Program-made: the position numbers and the translations under genes | NCBI GenBank assembly: GCA_964623055.1 | Contig: CAZURK010000011.1 | Location: 1 to 64,000 of the forward strand | Length of the DNA: 64,000 nt | Reading direction: 5' to 3' | From: JADHUC01 sp964623055 | GTDB lineage: Bacteria; Planctomycetota; Planctomycetia; Pirellulales; Pirellulaceae | Part shown: positions 16,336-25,511 of the stretch, in pieces | Numbering within the stretch: position 1 is the stretch's first letter | Layout: every line of letters begins with the position of its first letter | The notes under the pieces: generated by a model | Databases searched by the model: none | Told to the model about the DNA's origin: nothing | Seen by the model: the letters and a program-made list of their open reading frames with translations, nothing else

Positions 16336-17367
16336 TTACAGCAGAGTGATGTTTGACTTCCGGCACTCTTCGCGCATCGCATCCGGCCATACGCCACAGG
16401 CGACTTCGCCGACGTGGGCGGAACGAAGGAAGAACATGCACAGGCGCGACTGGCCGATGCCGCCGCCCATGGTTTGAGGTAGCTGGCCGGCAAGCAGCTT
16501 GGAGTGGAAATCCAGCGTGAGCCGTTCCTCCAGTTGGCGGATCTTCAGTTGCTCGCGGAGCGTCGCTGGGTCGACGCGGATGCCCATGGAAGAGATCTCA
16601 AATGCTCGGTTCAGCACCGGGTTCCAAATGAGGATATCGCCGTTCAGTCCGCGGCCACCGGCCGCGTTGGGCGTGGTCCAGTCGTCGTAGTCCGGGGCAC
16701 GGCCGTCGTGAATCTCGCCATCGGGGAGGCTCCCGCCGATGCCGATGACGAACACGGCCCGATGCTCGGCGCAGATTCGTTTTTCGCGTTCTCGCGGGTC
16801 CACGTCAGGCCACCGTTCGTACAATTCCTCGGAAGTGACGAAGAAGATCTTCTCCGGCAAGACCGGCCGGATATTCGAGTACTGCGAAGCAAGGTGAAAC
16901 TCGGTACGACAGATGCAGTCATAGATCGCCTCGACCGTGTCGCGAAGCGTTTCCACGTTCCGCTGTTCGGGCGAGATAACCTTCTCCCAATCCCATTGGT
17001 CGACGTAGATCGAGTGCAACTCGTCGATGGTCTCGTCGGGCCGAACGGCATTCATGTCGGTGTAAAGCCCCTCGCCCTTCTCGAAGCCGTATTCCGCCAG
17101 TGCCATCCGTTTCCATTTGGCAAGCGACTGGACGATTTCTACCTGGGCGTTCCCGTCCTCCTTCACGGCGAATCGGACCGGTTGCTCGACGCCGTTCAGG
17201 TCGTCGTTGATACCCGTACCGCTGCGGACGAACAACGGTGCGGTCACTCGACAGAGCCCCAGGGCCACAGCCAACTCTCGTTCGAAGAAATCCTTGATGT
17301 CCTTGATCGCAGTTTCGCGCTGACGGACGTTTAGAGTCGGTTCGTATCCCTCTGGCAGACTGGACAT
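16336..17367 (-). CDS. asnA: Aspartate-ammonia ligase (AsnA-type asparagine synthetase)
   Basis: The 343-residue protein is close to the family's usual length (about 330). ATG 17367 is chosen because GGGAG lies five bases upstream; a GTG at 17400 would add 11 residues. The enzyme makes asparagine from aspartate, ammonia and ATP in the cytoplasm and is related to class II aminoacyl-tRNA synthetases. Visible family segments include LNVRQRETAIKDIKDFFE, APLFVRSGTGINDDLNGVE, QSLAKWKRMAL, GLYTDMNAVRPDE, DQWDWEKVI, GRGLNGDILIWNPVL, ELSSMGIRVD-like (EISSMGIRVD) and GGGIGQSRLCMFFL. No domain is missing. It follows the radical SAM gene by 104 bases on the same strand and may share its transcript. Confidence 0.95.
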   Translation of the reverse strand: MSSLPEGYEPTLNVRQRETAIKDIKDFFERELAVALGLCRVTAPLFVRSGTGINDDLNGVEQPVRFAVKEDGNAQVEIVQSLAKWKRMALAEYGFEKGEGLYTDMNAVRPDETIDELHSIYVDQWDWEKVISPEQRNVETLRDTVEAIYDCICRTEFHLASQYSNIRPVLPEKIFFVTSEELYERWPDVDPREREKRICAEHRAVFVIGIGGSLPDGEIHDGRAPDYDDWTTPNAAGGRGLNGDILIWNPVLNRAFEISSMGIRVDPATLREQLKIRQLEERLTLDFHSKLLAGQLPQTMGGGIGQSRLCMFFLRSAHVGEVACGVWPDAMREECRKSNITLL

Positions 17368-17471
17368 AGGTACTCCCGTTCGTTCCTCGATTTCGGACAC
17401 GGTGCGAAGACAAAGACGGTAGCCGATGTCGCCTCGTGGCTCAAGAGGGCACCACGGTGAGGTGCCCTCTG

Positions 17472-18746
17472 CTACGGTGCCTGCAGATCCTTGTAGAACC
17501 TCGGATACGTTCGCGACTGGCAGGCCTGACAGAGGTCCGGATGATCCTCGGCACGCAGCGGGAACTCTCTACCATCAAGTCGCCCTGCAACAGCCTTCGC
17601 CATGCAGCTTTGCTTGGGAATCCCGGCGTTCTTCATCATGCGACCGTAGACCTCCTTAAGGTCCTCGTCCACAACGTTCCCAAACGACACAGGGATGAAG
17701 TCACACGGCCAGAGGTCACCCGTGTTGCTGATGTAGCTGTGAAGCAGGCCGGCGCCGCAGCCAAATTTGCATGGCCCTTCCGTATAGGGAAAAGAACTCA
17801 CCTTCGGGAAGCGATCTTTGGTTTGGTTCGCCGCGATTTGAATCCGATACAGGCGGGTTTTGTCTTCTGGCTGGTAAAGAATCTCCTCCGCCTCTTTGGG
17901 ATCGGCGAGCTCGCCGCGGGGAATGGGCTGGTGAATCCTTACCTCGTGCGCGCCATTCTCCTTCGCAAAATCGAAGAGATCGTGGAGTCTCTTCTCCGAC
18001 AGATCCCTCTTAAACACAACGGACGATACGAGCGTGTAAAGCCCCGCCTCGACTGCGTTTCGAATCGCTTCTGTTGCCAGTGAGAAGGCCTTGGGATTCT
18101 GTCGTATCTGATTGTGTTCTTCTGGATAAGGGGAATCAACGCTGACCGCCAAGATGAACAGACCGGCCTCTTTCAACGCCTGGGCTCGTTCCATGGAGAG
18201 ACTTGCACCGTTGGTGAAGAGAAGCGTGGTGCTGCGGTCGTCAACCGCGCTGATGATCTCCTCCATGTCGTCGCGCACCAGCGGTTCACCGCCGGAAAAC
18301 ACGATGCAGGCAACGCCCAAATCCTGCAACTCGCCGATGACCTTGATCCACTCGTCCTTGGTCAGTTCGACACGCCCCGCCGTATACGTTGCCCCGCAAT
18401 GTTCGCAGCGGAAAGGGCAACGCTTCGTGATGCACAGGTGTACCGAAAGAGGGGCCGAACGACGTGCATACGCGAGGTCCGTGTATATGCTGCCCTCGTT
18501 GATCCCTCCCTTGATGAAGGTCATGAAGGCTTTGGAGGGCACGGGGGGGACAAACGAGCTGATGACCCAGCGATCCTCGAACCGCACGACCCTCTCGCCC
18601 CTTGCCGTGGCTTCAAGAATCCGCATTAGCTTCCTGGCGTCGTAATTCGGGTCTTTTCTGAGTAGCGCATCAAGTTCGAATATGAATTCCCGATATTGTT
18701 TGTCCTGAACCATCTCCTCCAAGACCGAAATATTCGGCGATAGCAT
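17472..18746 (-). CDS. Radical SAM protein with a Cys-rich SPASM-like C-terminus
   Basis: The 424-residue protein starts at ATG 18746, eight bases after AGGGG; a start at 18806 would add a Cys-rich, unlikely leader. The [4Fe-4S]/SAM motif CPFRCEHC is at residues 110-117, followed by FSGGEPLVRDD (the GGEP motif) and VSVDSP. The C-terminal third holds further Cys: CKFGCGAG, WPCDF, QSCMA and DLCQACQSRTYP, fitting a SPASM/twitch region with auxiliary clusters. Proteins of this kind modify peptides or act in cofactor synthesis (PqqE, NirJ and AhbC/D relatives). The product cannot be named. It sits upstream of asnA and downstream of a short membrane-type frame; no clear RiPP precursor is seen. Confidence 0.88.
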   Translation of the reverse strand: MLSPNISVLEEMVQDKQYREFIFELDALLRKDPNYDARKLMRILEATARGERVVRFEDRWVISSFVPPVPSKAFMTFIKGGINEGSIYTDLAYARRSAPLSVHLCITKRCPFRCEHCGATYTAGRVELTKDEWIKVIGELQDLGVACIVFSGGEPLVRDDMEEIISAVDDRSTTLLFTNGASLSMERAQALKEAGLFILAVSVDSPYPEEHNQIRQNPKAFSLATEAIRNAVEAGLYTLVSSVVFKRDLSEKRLHDLFDFAKENGAHEVRIHQPIPRGELADPKEAEEILYQPEDKTRLYRIQIAANQTKDRFPKVSSFPYTEGPCKFGCGAGLLHSYISNTGDLWPCDFIPVSFGNVVDEDLKEVYGRMMKNAGIPKQSCMAKAVAGRLDGREFPLRAEDHPDLCQACQSRTYPRFYKDLQAP

Positions 18747-18844
18747 TACAAATACCCCTATTTGGGCGGGAAACCGGCATTCGCAACCGTGGCCACAGAG
18801 CGCCACTGCATCACTCTACTTTACTTTTCCTGCAGTATCAAAAA

Positions 18845-19036
18845 TCAACGATCTTGTATGCGTTCCTTGCTGCAGTGGTGCTCTGACGACCGACTTGTGG
18901 TTGCCCATTGCGGGCCAGATGATGGAGAGCACAAACAGCGGTCTTGTGGGCTCGCTCGGCAACGTCGCGCCGCAAATACGAAATAGAGCGTGATGGCAGC
19001 GAGCCAGAAAACGAAGTTGACCAAGTCGAACAGCAC
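18845..19036 (-). other. Short in-frame extension with a membrane segment after the HEAT gene stop
   Basis: After the TGA at 19058-19060 of the HEAT gene, the same frame continues for about 70 codons and immediately encodes a hydrophobic stretch (LVNFVFWLAAITLYFVFAA). It could be a separate 63-residue membrane peptide from GTG 19036, a former membrane anchor lost through the stop, or chance. The residues after the hydrophobic stretch do not look protein-like. Apart from this frame, the 311 bases between the radical SAM gene and the HEAT gene hold nothing recognisable. Confidence 0.25.
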
Positions 19037-19057
19037 GTCTACAAGTCCATTCGGCTT

Positions 19058-20617
19058 TCAGCGGGGCCCGGTACGTCCTTCTCCGTCGGATTCCGGACGA
19101 ACACCCTCGTCGGGCAACAGGATCTTCACGATGGCAGTCATCGCGGCGCGGCGCAGGAAGGGACTTCTGTCGTCCAGGGCCTTTCGAAGCTTGGGCAAAG
19201 CCGGCCGGGCATCGGGCCCGATCTCACCCAGCATCCTCGCAGCGTCACGCTGCAAGAACGGATTGGGGCATGAGAGGAGTCCGGCCAACGTCTCGACGGC
19301 TTCCGGACGCTTGGCGATTCGCCAGAGCGCCTCGGCCGAACAGTATCGGAACGTGGCATCATCACTCTTCAACCCCTCCGCCAGCATATCCGCGGCCGCT
19401 GTGGCTCGCGGGCCAATCCGCCCAAGCCACTGAAGGGCGGCGTAACGATTGTGTCGATGGGTCGCCATTTCCCAGGAGGACGACAGTGCAGGTGGTGGGT
19501 ATCGTCCCGACGGGCAGTTCTTGGCTACGTCGATCAACGTGCCGATCATTTCGTCGTGTTTCACGTCCAGCCGTGCAATTGCGCCGACGATACAGATTTG
19601 ATCGGCGTAGGTAATGCGGCGTGATTGGTACAGTTCTTTGAGCTGTGGTAGTGCGCAGTTCGCCGGCGCGCCCAGCCGGCCTAACGCTCCGGCGCTTGCG
19701 CCGGCTAGTGTGTACTGTAGGCGAGGGGGCGGGAGGCTCATGGTCAAGGGCAGGACTCGCCCCTCCTCGTGCACGATGTTGTCGACGTCGTCGAGCGTTT
19801 CGGTCAAGGCAGTGAGCACTTCCGGCGTGGCCACACCAAGTTGTCCCAGTCCCAAAGCCGCCTCGTAACGCAAGCTGTTGGCGCTGGCGGAGTCTCCCTT
19901 CTCCTGGAGCCCTTTCGCCAAGAACCGTCCGCGAAGGATCGCCACCAGCGTGGTCGCTGCCTTTGCTGTTTCGGACTTCCCGCGAGGATACGAGAGTGCA
20001 CGCACGGCCTCGATGTATGGCTGCGGCTTGTAAAGCAGCCTGTTTCGTACGATGTCCGTTAGGGCGGAAACTACCCCAACTTCTTCGCCCCGGTACCGTC
20101 CGAGCACAAAGATCAGGGATAGCAGCTCGAAATCGGACTCGTCCGCAACTGGTAGACGCGAGGCAGCCGCCCGAGCGACATGGTCGTCCACAATGCCGAT
20201 GTCGTGAAGGGCGAAGGCTGCTGCTACCCGCACCCCTCGATCGCGATGCTCCAGTAGCTTCGTCAGCTTCGGTACCAGAAGCGGATGGCCAAGATGGCCT
20301 CGAGCAAGGTGGCAAGCAACGATGACCACCTCGCGATGCGGCGAGTCAAGGTACTTGCGGACTAATGGCAGCAGTTTGGCGTCGTAGTCCACGGAGACGG
20401 CCATGTTCGCCTCCGGTACTGAGACGCTCATACCACCGGAAAACAGATTCCTGATGTCCTGCAACTGCCTGCGGCAAGCCGGGCTTAGATTGACGGATTC
20501 TCTGCCCGCGCCCAGTGGATCCTTGTCGATACTCTCGGACGCATCGCCTAACCCGCCGAGACCCGACACAACGGCAATCGCGAGTGCCAAACATGAAGCA
20601 AGTTGGGGGCGAGACAT
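19058..20617 (-). CDS. Exported HEAT-repeat protein
   Basis: The 519-residue protein has a signal peptide (LASCLALAIAVVSGLGGLGDA) and then continuous HEAT/PBS-lyase-type helical repeats. Examples are LTKLLEHRDRGVRVAAAFAL, RYEAALGLGQLGV, YAALQWLGRIG, FRYCSAEALWRIAKRPEAVE and LQRDAARMLGEIG. AGGAGG precedes the start with a ten-base spacer. It has no catalytic motif; such proteins are common exported planctomycete scaffolds of unknown partner. It lies in a run of minus-strand genes after the related 868-residue protein. The same frame stays open beyond its TGA into a hydrophobic stretch (see 18845-19036). Confidence 0.85.
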   Translation of the reverse strand: MSRPQLASCLALAIAVVSGLGGLGDASESIDKDPLGAGRESVNLSPACRRQLQDIRNLFSGGMSVSVPEANMAVSVDYDAKLLPLVRKYLDSPHREVVIVACHLARGHLGHPLLVPKLTKLLEHRDRGVRVAAAFALHDIGIVDDHVARAAASRLPVADESDFELLSLIFVLGRYRGEEVGVVSALTDIVRNRLLYKPQPYIEAVRALSYPRGKSETAKAATTLVAILRGRFLAKGLQEKGDSASANSLRYEAALGLGQLGVATPEVLTALTETLDDVDNIVHEEGRVLPLTMSLPPPRLQYTLAGASAGALGRLGAPANCALPQLKELYQSRRITYADQICIVGAIARLDVKHDEMIGTLIDVAKNCPSGRYPPPALSSSWEMATHRHNRYAALQWLGRIGPRATAAADMLAEGLKSDDATFRYCSAEALWRIAKRPEAVETLAGLLSCPNPFLQRDAARMLGEIGPDARPALPKLRKALDDRSPFLRRAAMTAIVKILLPDEGVRPESDGEGRTGPR

Positions 20618-20738
20618 GATGGGAGAGCCTCCTGAGTGGAGTAGCGTTCAGGCGAGGCGTATGATGAACTCGGCGCGGAATCGCTGACGATGAAGCCGGA
20701 TTGCCGGTGTCGCTTGGAGGCACATGTGACCTCGATTA

Positions 20739-23345
20739 TCATCGGATGCGAAGCTCGACTCGAATCTCAAACGTCTTGTCTCGGGACGTTGCGAGCGCAC
20801 GGTCGACGGCCTTTTGGAAGTCTTCGTACTTGTCCGCGCCGCCGTAGGCCGATCGTGCGCCCGAACCATAGCTACCGTATAGGATCCGGTCGTCTGCCAT
20901 GACCGACAGTGCCGATTGCACGGACACGCCGAGGTCGCCGGTGGCTGGCTGAACCCTGAGCCTGACCGTAATCCCTGTCCTGTCTCCCAGCCGATCGGCC
21001 AGCAGGGAGACATCTCCCGCACGCGAGGGAATCGCCTGGACCGCGCCGACGACAAGCTCGATGAGTGCTGCGGACTCAAGACGCTTGCCCGTCAAACCGG
21101 TCACGTTGTTCTTGAGTTCGCTCGGGGCCTCCCACCGGCCCGTTTCGAACGCGGCTTCGCGGACGAGGTTGGACAAGCGGTCCGCCAGTGAAACAAGATC
21201 GCGCCGCGCCGCGTGGTCTTCGGGAAGCTCTCGCAGGCGATCTTCGACCCACGGGAGGGCTCCGAGACCGACGGTCTCAAGCTGAGCCACGCCGCGTTTT
21301 CGCTCTTGCTCGCCTGCTTCCAACAGACGCGCCAAGATCTTCGCAGTCTCGGGATCCTTCGACCGCAAATCAGGGCCCTGGGGCACCTCCACCGGGTCGA
21401 GGCCGAATTCCTTGCGCCAGACATTCTTCACTTCCGCTAGACGTCGCTTCCGAAGCTCGGTCGGGCCCTTCGGATTGTAGCTATAGCGGTCGGGCCACAA
21501 TTCGTGGAGCCGGCACGCCGCATGATCCGCCACTAGCGGATCCCGAAGCGTGACGAAGCCGTCCCCGTAGGAGAAACTAAAACTGCCGTACCGGCGATGG
21601 TTGTCCTCAAGAAGCTCGCCGAGCATTCTCTCGAACTCGCGCTCAAGGTGGCCCCTGATCTCGGGCTTTGCACGCTCGAGAGTCTCCGCCAGTGTGTCGC
21701 CCTCCAGGCTCTCCAAGACGGCGATCCGGACAGAAACCGGCTGGGACATCAGCCTCCGCCCTACGGTTCTTATTGCTTCCAGATCCCCCGAGGCCAGAAG
21801 GAATTCTGCCATTCGGCAGCGTGCATCGCTTTGGGCGATCGTGAAGTCGAAATCCCTGACCGGCTCGGGAACTCCCGGCTGGCGTCTCTCGCGCGGCTCG
21901 GCCACAGTTGCCCATTCGTTGACGAAGATGCCGAGCCCATCGCGGCGTCCTCGATCAAGGAGCGCACGGGCCGCGACCACGCGGACGCCGACGTACGGGC
22001 CCTCCTTGAGCTCTTCCAGGAGAAACTCGGTGATCGACTCGGCGTTCACCTCCGAGACGATTTTGACGAGATCCTGCCGGTAGTGTCGGTTCGTGGCGCG
22101 GCGAATACCCTCGATAACGTCTCCGGTCCTGCCCGGCCAGCGCTCAAGGAGCTTTTTCGCCGCCCTCTCGCTCGCGCAGTCCCCGCGGCGGGCGATTTCG
22201 GCCAGCACGGCTTCCTCCCCTTTCTCTGAGGCCGTCTTCCACCAACTCCGCCACTTGGACTGACGCTCCTCAGCGTCGCCGTAGAATGTCAGGCCGCTCT
22301 CCTCCTCGAGAATTTCGGATGCGAACGTTCGCACCGAGACGACCCAGAAGGAGCCTCCATATCTCGTGCAGTACCAAACGGTACGCGTCAGGGTCTCGTC
22401 CGTGATTGCCTCAATGAGCGCTGGTACCGCGTTGTGGCCCAGCTTCAGGAGACGGTCAGATGGGCGCGCACCATCATCGGGCGTCTGCGCGCTCGTAGCG
22501 ACGAAGTAGCCGTCCGTGAACGAGTGCTTCACGGGGTAAAACTCGTCCCTCAGGGAGAAGACGAGATCAGCGATGACCTCCTTTTCCGTCAGCTCCTCTT
22601 GCCCCACCCGCTCCTTCCGTGCTCGGTCTTCTGCAACCATTTTCTCAAGTAGCTTTGTCCGCTCGAGGACGTATTTGCGCCTCCGGTCGTCAGGGAAAGC
22701 GTCGAGCCATCTCTGGTGACGTTCGAGCAGGTCTGCCCTTGTCAGCGTGGCGTCGGCAAAATCCATCGAGAGAAGCACTCGAAAACCGTCGGCGAGTTCA
22801 CTGATCGCCTCCTCGACCGATCCTACGGCCTTGAAGATCGTTTCGACCTCGTTCTTGAGCCCCCGGCGCGCACAGGCTCGTGCAAGGAGGAGGGCCTCGC
22901 CCCTAGGGTCCATCGGTGCAGAAGGGCTCAAGTAATACCTGGGACGACAGTCATCGGGCACCGCAAAGCCCTTTGCCACGTCGCGGGCATGTTGGGCCAT
23001 GTCTCGAGGCTCGTACCCCACACGCTCGTATTCCGGCGTGCCTTCGGGCGTCGCTCTGAGCGTCTCGCGAGTGAGGTCGAGGTAGCGGACGGCAAAGGTT
23101 GGTTTCGCGTCATCCTCAAGGAAACCGAACCGGTATTGGTTCTCGGGTGGGTCATCGCCGTAGGCCGTCCATCGGCCCGTCGCGACCCGAACGAAGGGCA
23201 GATCCTCCGTCTTCAGAGAATCGAAGCGGTCGATCAGCGCGAAGATTCTATCTCGCTCGCCTAGGGGGCTATCGCCGTCTCCCGCCCCGTCTGCGGAGCC
23301 GCTCACCGCGAGCCAGCATAGAATGGCAATCCGCGTCCTCGTCAT
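20739..23345 (-). CDS. Exported HEAT/ARM-like helical-repeat protein of unknown function
   Basis: The 868-residue protein has a short signal peptide (IAILCWLAVSGSADGAG). It is rich in charged helices. HEAT-like pieces include KLGHNAVPALIEAITDE, VGVRVVAARALLDRGRRDG and AVLESLEGDTLAETLERA. A stretch near residue 340-360 (GDAEERQSKWRSWW) is typical of planctomycete HEAT proteins. A Glu/Arg-rich region fills residues 540-720, and the last about 120 residues form a different domain with an IEVRVELRIR-like ending (KTFEIRVELRIR). I do not recognise a specific family or any catalytic motif. It is followed on the same strand by the HEAT protein at 19058-20617. Confidence 0.8.
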   Translation of the reverse strand: MTRTRIAILCWLAVSGSADGAGDGDSPLGERDRIFALIDRFDSLKTEDLPFVRVATGRWTAYGDDPPENQYRFGFLEDDAKPTFAVRYLDLTRETLRATPEGTPEYERVGYEPRDMAQHARDVAKGFAVPDDCRPRYYLSPSAPMDPRGEALLLARACARRGLKNEVETIFKAVGSVEEAISELADGFRVLLSMDFADATLTRADLLERHQRWLDAFPDDRRRKYVLERTKLLEKMVAEDRARKERVGQEELTEKEVIADLVFSLRDEFYPVKHSFTDGYFVATSAQTPDDGARPSDRLLKLGHNAVPALIEAITDETLTRTVWYCTRYGGSFWVVSVRTFASEILEEESGLTFYGDAEERQSKWRSWWKTASEKGEEAVLAEIARRGDCASERAAKKLLERWPGRTGDVIEGIRRATNRHYRQDLVKIVSEVNAESITEFLLEELKEGPYVGVRVVAARALLDRGRRDGLGIFVNEWATVAEPRERRQPGVPEPVRDFDFTIAQSDARCRMAEFLLASGDLEAIRTVGRRLMSQPVSVRIAVLESLEGDTLAETLERAKPEIRGHLEREFERMLGELLEDNHRRYGSFSFSYGDGFVTLRDPLVADHAACRLHELWPDRYSYNPKGPTELRKRRLAEVKNVWRKEFGLDPVEVPQGPDLRSKDPETAKILARLLEAGEQERKRGVAQLETVGLGALPWVEDRLRELPEDHAARRDLVSLADRLSNLVREAAFETGRWEAPSELKNNVTGLTGKRLESAALIELVVGAVQAIPSRAGDVSLLADRLGDRTGITVRLRVQPATGDLGVSVQSALSVMADDRILYGSYGSGARSAYGGADKYEDFQKAVDRALATSRDKTFEIRVELRIR

Positions 23346-23390
23346 GGTCTTCGAATCTCATTTCTACCGGCTTGCCGTTCCCCCATGCCT

Positions 23391-24353
23391 TCAATCTGTT
23401 GACCCTGCACCGGCACGGTGGGCGACTGGAATGGTCCAGCCATACGTTGTGCTGAATCGGAATTCGGCCTTCCCGTCTGCCAGACGAAATCCCTCGATAT
23501 ACACAACGTCATTGCACATGCCGAAGACAGAAACAACGTCGCCTCGTACACGCGCTTCAGAAGTATGACTGAACGCGCCGGAGCGAACAAAAGGGAGGGC
23601 ATCACACCAGAGTCTCTCGGTCCAAACGACCTTGTTTTCTTTCACATCTACACAGAACAAAGCCCCCCACGGGGTCTGACCGTGAACGAGAACCATACAC
23701 TGCGCGGCGCCGACCGTCTTGCCGAATACATAGCACAGGCCCCTATGTGTATGCGGGACCTCAAAACTGCCGTGTTCGCATTCTATGCTCAGGGTTTCCC
23801 CGCTTGCTTGCACGTTGGAAATGGCCCCACGTGCGAAGAGATCAACAGAATCGTCTCTTGAGCCCTCCACCCTGGAATACATGTTCTTCTTCTGTCGAAT
23901 GTACAGAAGCAGCAATCCCGTGTCGGTGTCCAGACTTCCACGTGCCCGCGACAGGTCCTCCTTCCACCATTTCGGTGGTGATACCCGTAAGCGTCCTTCG
24001 ACAAAGCCGATGAACTTTGCAGTGGCGACTGCGGGCAGTTTCCTCATCTCCGCGCCTGGCGAGTCAACAGGCGAAGCCCGTTTGGTCGAGATGCACTGCT
24101 TGAGGTCAGCCCAAGCCGCCTGCAATGCGAGACCCGTAACGCGGTGTGCCTTGAATTGCTCGACCGATTCTGCGGTTGCCCCGTGCAGCCGAGCGGCATA
24201 TGCCTGACTTAGCTCCAGCTCTGTCTCCGCGTGTTCAATGTCGTCTAGAGTCGCGGCAGAGTCGCACTGCTGGGCGCCTGTCATATGCGGCGATTTTCCG
24301 ATGACAATCCCAGCGAATAGAACAACGGCGACCACGCGTGCTTTGTGAGCCAT
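23391..24353 (-). CDS. Exported protein of unknown function
   Basis: The 320-residue protein is taken from ATG 24353, nine bases after GGAG; an alternative GTG start at 24368 adds five residues without an RBS. A signal peptide (ARVVAVVLFAGIVIG) is followed by a helical part with about 90 charged residues (DDIEHAETELELSQAYAARL) and, from about residue 120, a beta-rich half (LLLLYIRQKKNMYSRVEG, GALFCVDVKENKVVWTERLW, VVYIEGFRLADGKAEF). The VDVKENKVVW pattern is reminiscent of single PQQ-propeller blades, but there is no convincing propeller repeat. I do not recognise the family. It ends 45 bases before the next minus-strand gene. Confidence 0.65.
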   Translation of the reverse strand: MAHKARVVAVVLFAGIVIGKSPHMTGAQQCDSAATLDDIEHAETELELSQAYAARLHGATAESVEQFKAHRVTGLALQAAWADLKQCISTKRASPVDSPGAEMRKLPAVATAKFIGFVEGRLRVSPPKWWKEDLSRARGSLDTDTGLLLLYIRQKKNMYSRVEGSRDDSVDLFARGAISNVQASGETLSIECEHGSFEVPHTHRGLCYVFGKTVGAAQCMVLVHGQTPWGALFCVDVKENKVVWTERLWCDALPFVRSGAFSHTSEARVRGDVVSVFGMCNDVVYIEGFRLADGKAEFRFSTTYGWTIPVAHRAGAGSTD

Positions 24354-24590
24354 TTGAGAAATCTCCACTTACTGTGAAGCGGAATCGTAGGGGCCGTCGT
24401 TTCGGTCGCCGGGGGTAGTCCGGAACGACACCTTCACGTATTGTAGCGGGCAGTCCCGGATGCGCTAACGCTTATCGTCGCAAGGGTACCGTCCAATCCG
24501 GCATGCCGAATCGTCTGCGAGGCTTGTTCCGCGGTTGCCGTTGAGCTACAAATCCTTTCATGCCTCACCAACTACAGACTGGAGATAGCC

Positions 24591-25445
24591 ATGTCTACTC
24601 AAGCCAGGGTCTCGCTTCTATCGGTATTGTCGCACTCGGTCGTTCTGGTCATCGCGCTACCGGCACGACCTGCGTCTGCGCAGCATCCTACAAACCCGGA
24701 TCTGAAGTCGCAGATTGTCCGTTGGGGCGATGCTAAGTCGCATAAAGCGGATTGGGGAGAGATGCGGCGTTACTTCCTCGGCCAGACGTTCGCGACCGAG
24801 AAGACGTTTGTCGCCGCCGCGGTAGTCCAGCCCGGCAAGTCGGTGCACAAGGCGCATCGACATGCGGAAGAGGAGTATCTGGCGGTCGTCGACGGTACAG
24901 GAACCTGGTGGTTGGATGGAAAGGAATCCCCGGCGAAAACTGGCGACATCCTGTACGTTGAACCCTGGGTCTATCACGGCCTGACCAACACCGGCGATAA
25001 GCCGCTGGTGTTTCTCGTTATCAAATACAACGGCAAAGGCGTCAAGCCACCGCCAAGACCGGACGATCGACCGGACGAACTTGATGTGCAGATCGGCGAT
25101 GACCAGAGCGAAAAGCCGCGAATGGCAAAGGTCAGCGGAACGGTTACGTTCAATGGAGTGCCGATTGCAGACGCCACGGTGACGTTTGTGCCAGAGAAAG
25201 GTCGCGTCGCAACAGGAGTTACCGACAAGCAGGGTCGATTCACAATGACGACATTCGAGAAGAACGATGGGGCTTTGCCCGGGCAGTACCGCGTGGCCAT
25301 CTCCGCACAGGCCGCCCGCAGTCCGAAAGAGGCTGACGATGCGCGAGCGACCATACCGGTGAAGTACAGCAATTCCGAGACATCCGGATTGATGGTCGAG
25401 GTGAAAATGGGAGTAAACGAGTTTCAAATCTGCTTGCAGGACTGA
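24591..25445 (+). CDS. Exported cupin fused to a carboxypeptidase-regulatory-like domain
   Basis: The 284-residue protein starts at ATG 24591, six bases after GGAG, with a signal peptide ending PASAQ. Residues about 50-150 are a small cupin barrel with motif 1 like HKAHRHAEEEYLAVVDGTG (two His and a Glu as metal ligands) and motif 2 like ILYVEPWVYHGLTN (a third His). From about 183 comes the planctomycete beta-sandwich module: VSGTVTFNGVPIADATVTFV, TDKQGRFTMTTFE, GALPGQYRVAI, IPVKYSNSETSGL. The second module is usually found alone in planctomycete lipoproteins, so the fusion is unusual. A metal-binding, non-catalytic or sugar/isomerase role is possible. The URO-D-like gene follows 66 bases on. 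Confidence 0.88.
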   Translation: MSTQARVSLLSVLSHSVVLVIALPARPASAQHPTNPDLKSQIVRWGDAKSHKADWGEMRRYFLGQTFATEKTFVAAAVVQPGKSVHKAHRHAEEEYLAVVDGTGTWWLDGKESPAKTGDILYVEPWVYHGLTNTGDKPLVFLVIKYNGKGVKPPPRPDDRPDELDVQIGDDQSEKPRMAKVSGTVTFNGVPIADATVTFVPEKGRVATGVTDKQGRFTMTTFEKNDGALPGQYRVAISAQAARSPKEADDARATIPVKYSNSETSGLMVEVKMGVNEFQICLQD

Positions 25446-25511
25446 GTTCCGTCCGACCAACAGAATCGATTTCCTGCTCCAACAGCTCTGCAGTCGCTTG
25501 CACCGCGAAAC

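Noticed and set aside
19660..19720. GC-rich palindrome-like DNA (CGCCGGCGCG region)
   Set aside because: It lies inside the HEAT gene and is explained by Ala/Gly codons; it is not repeated.
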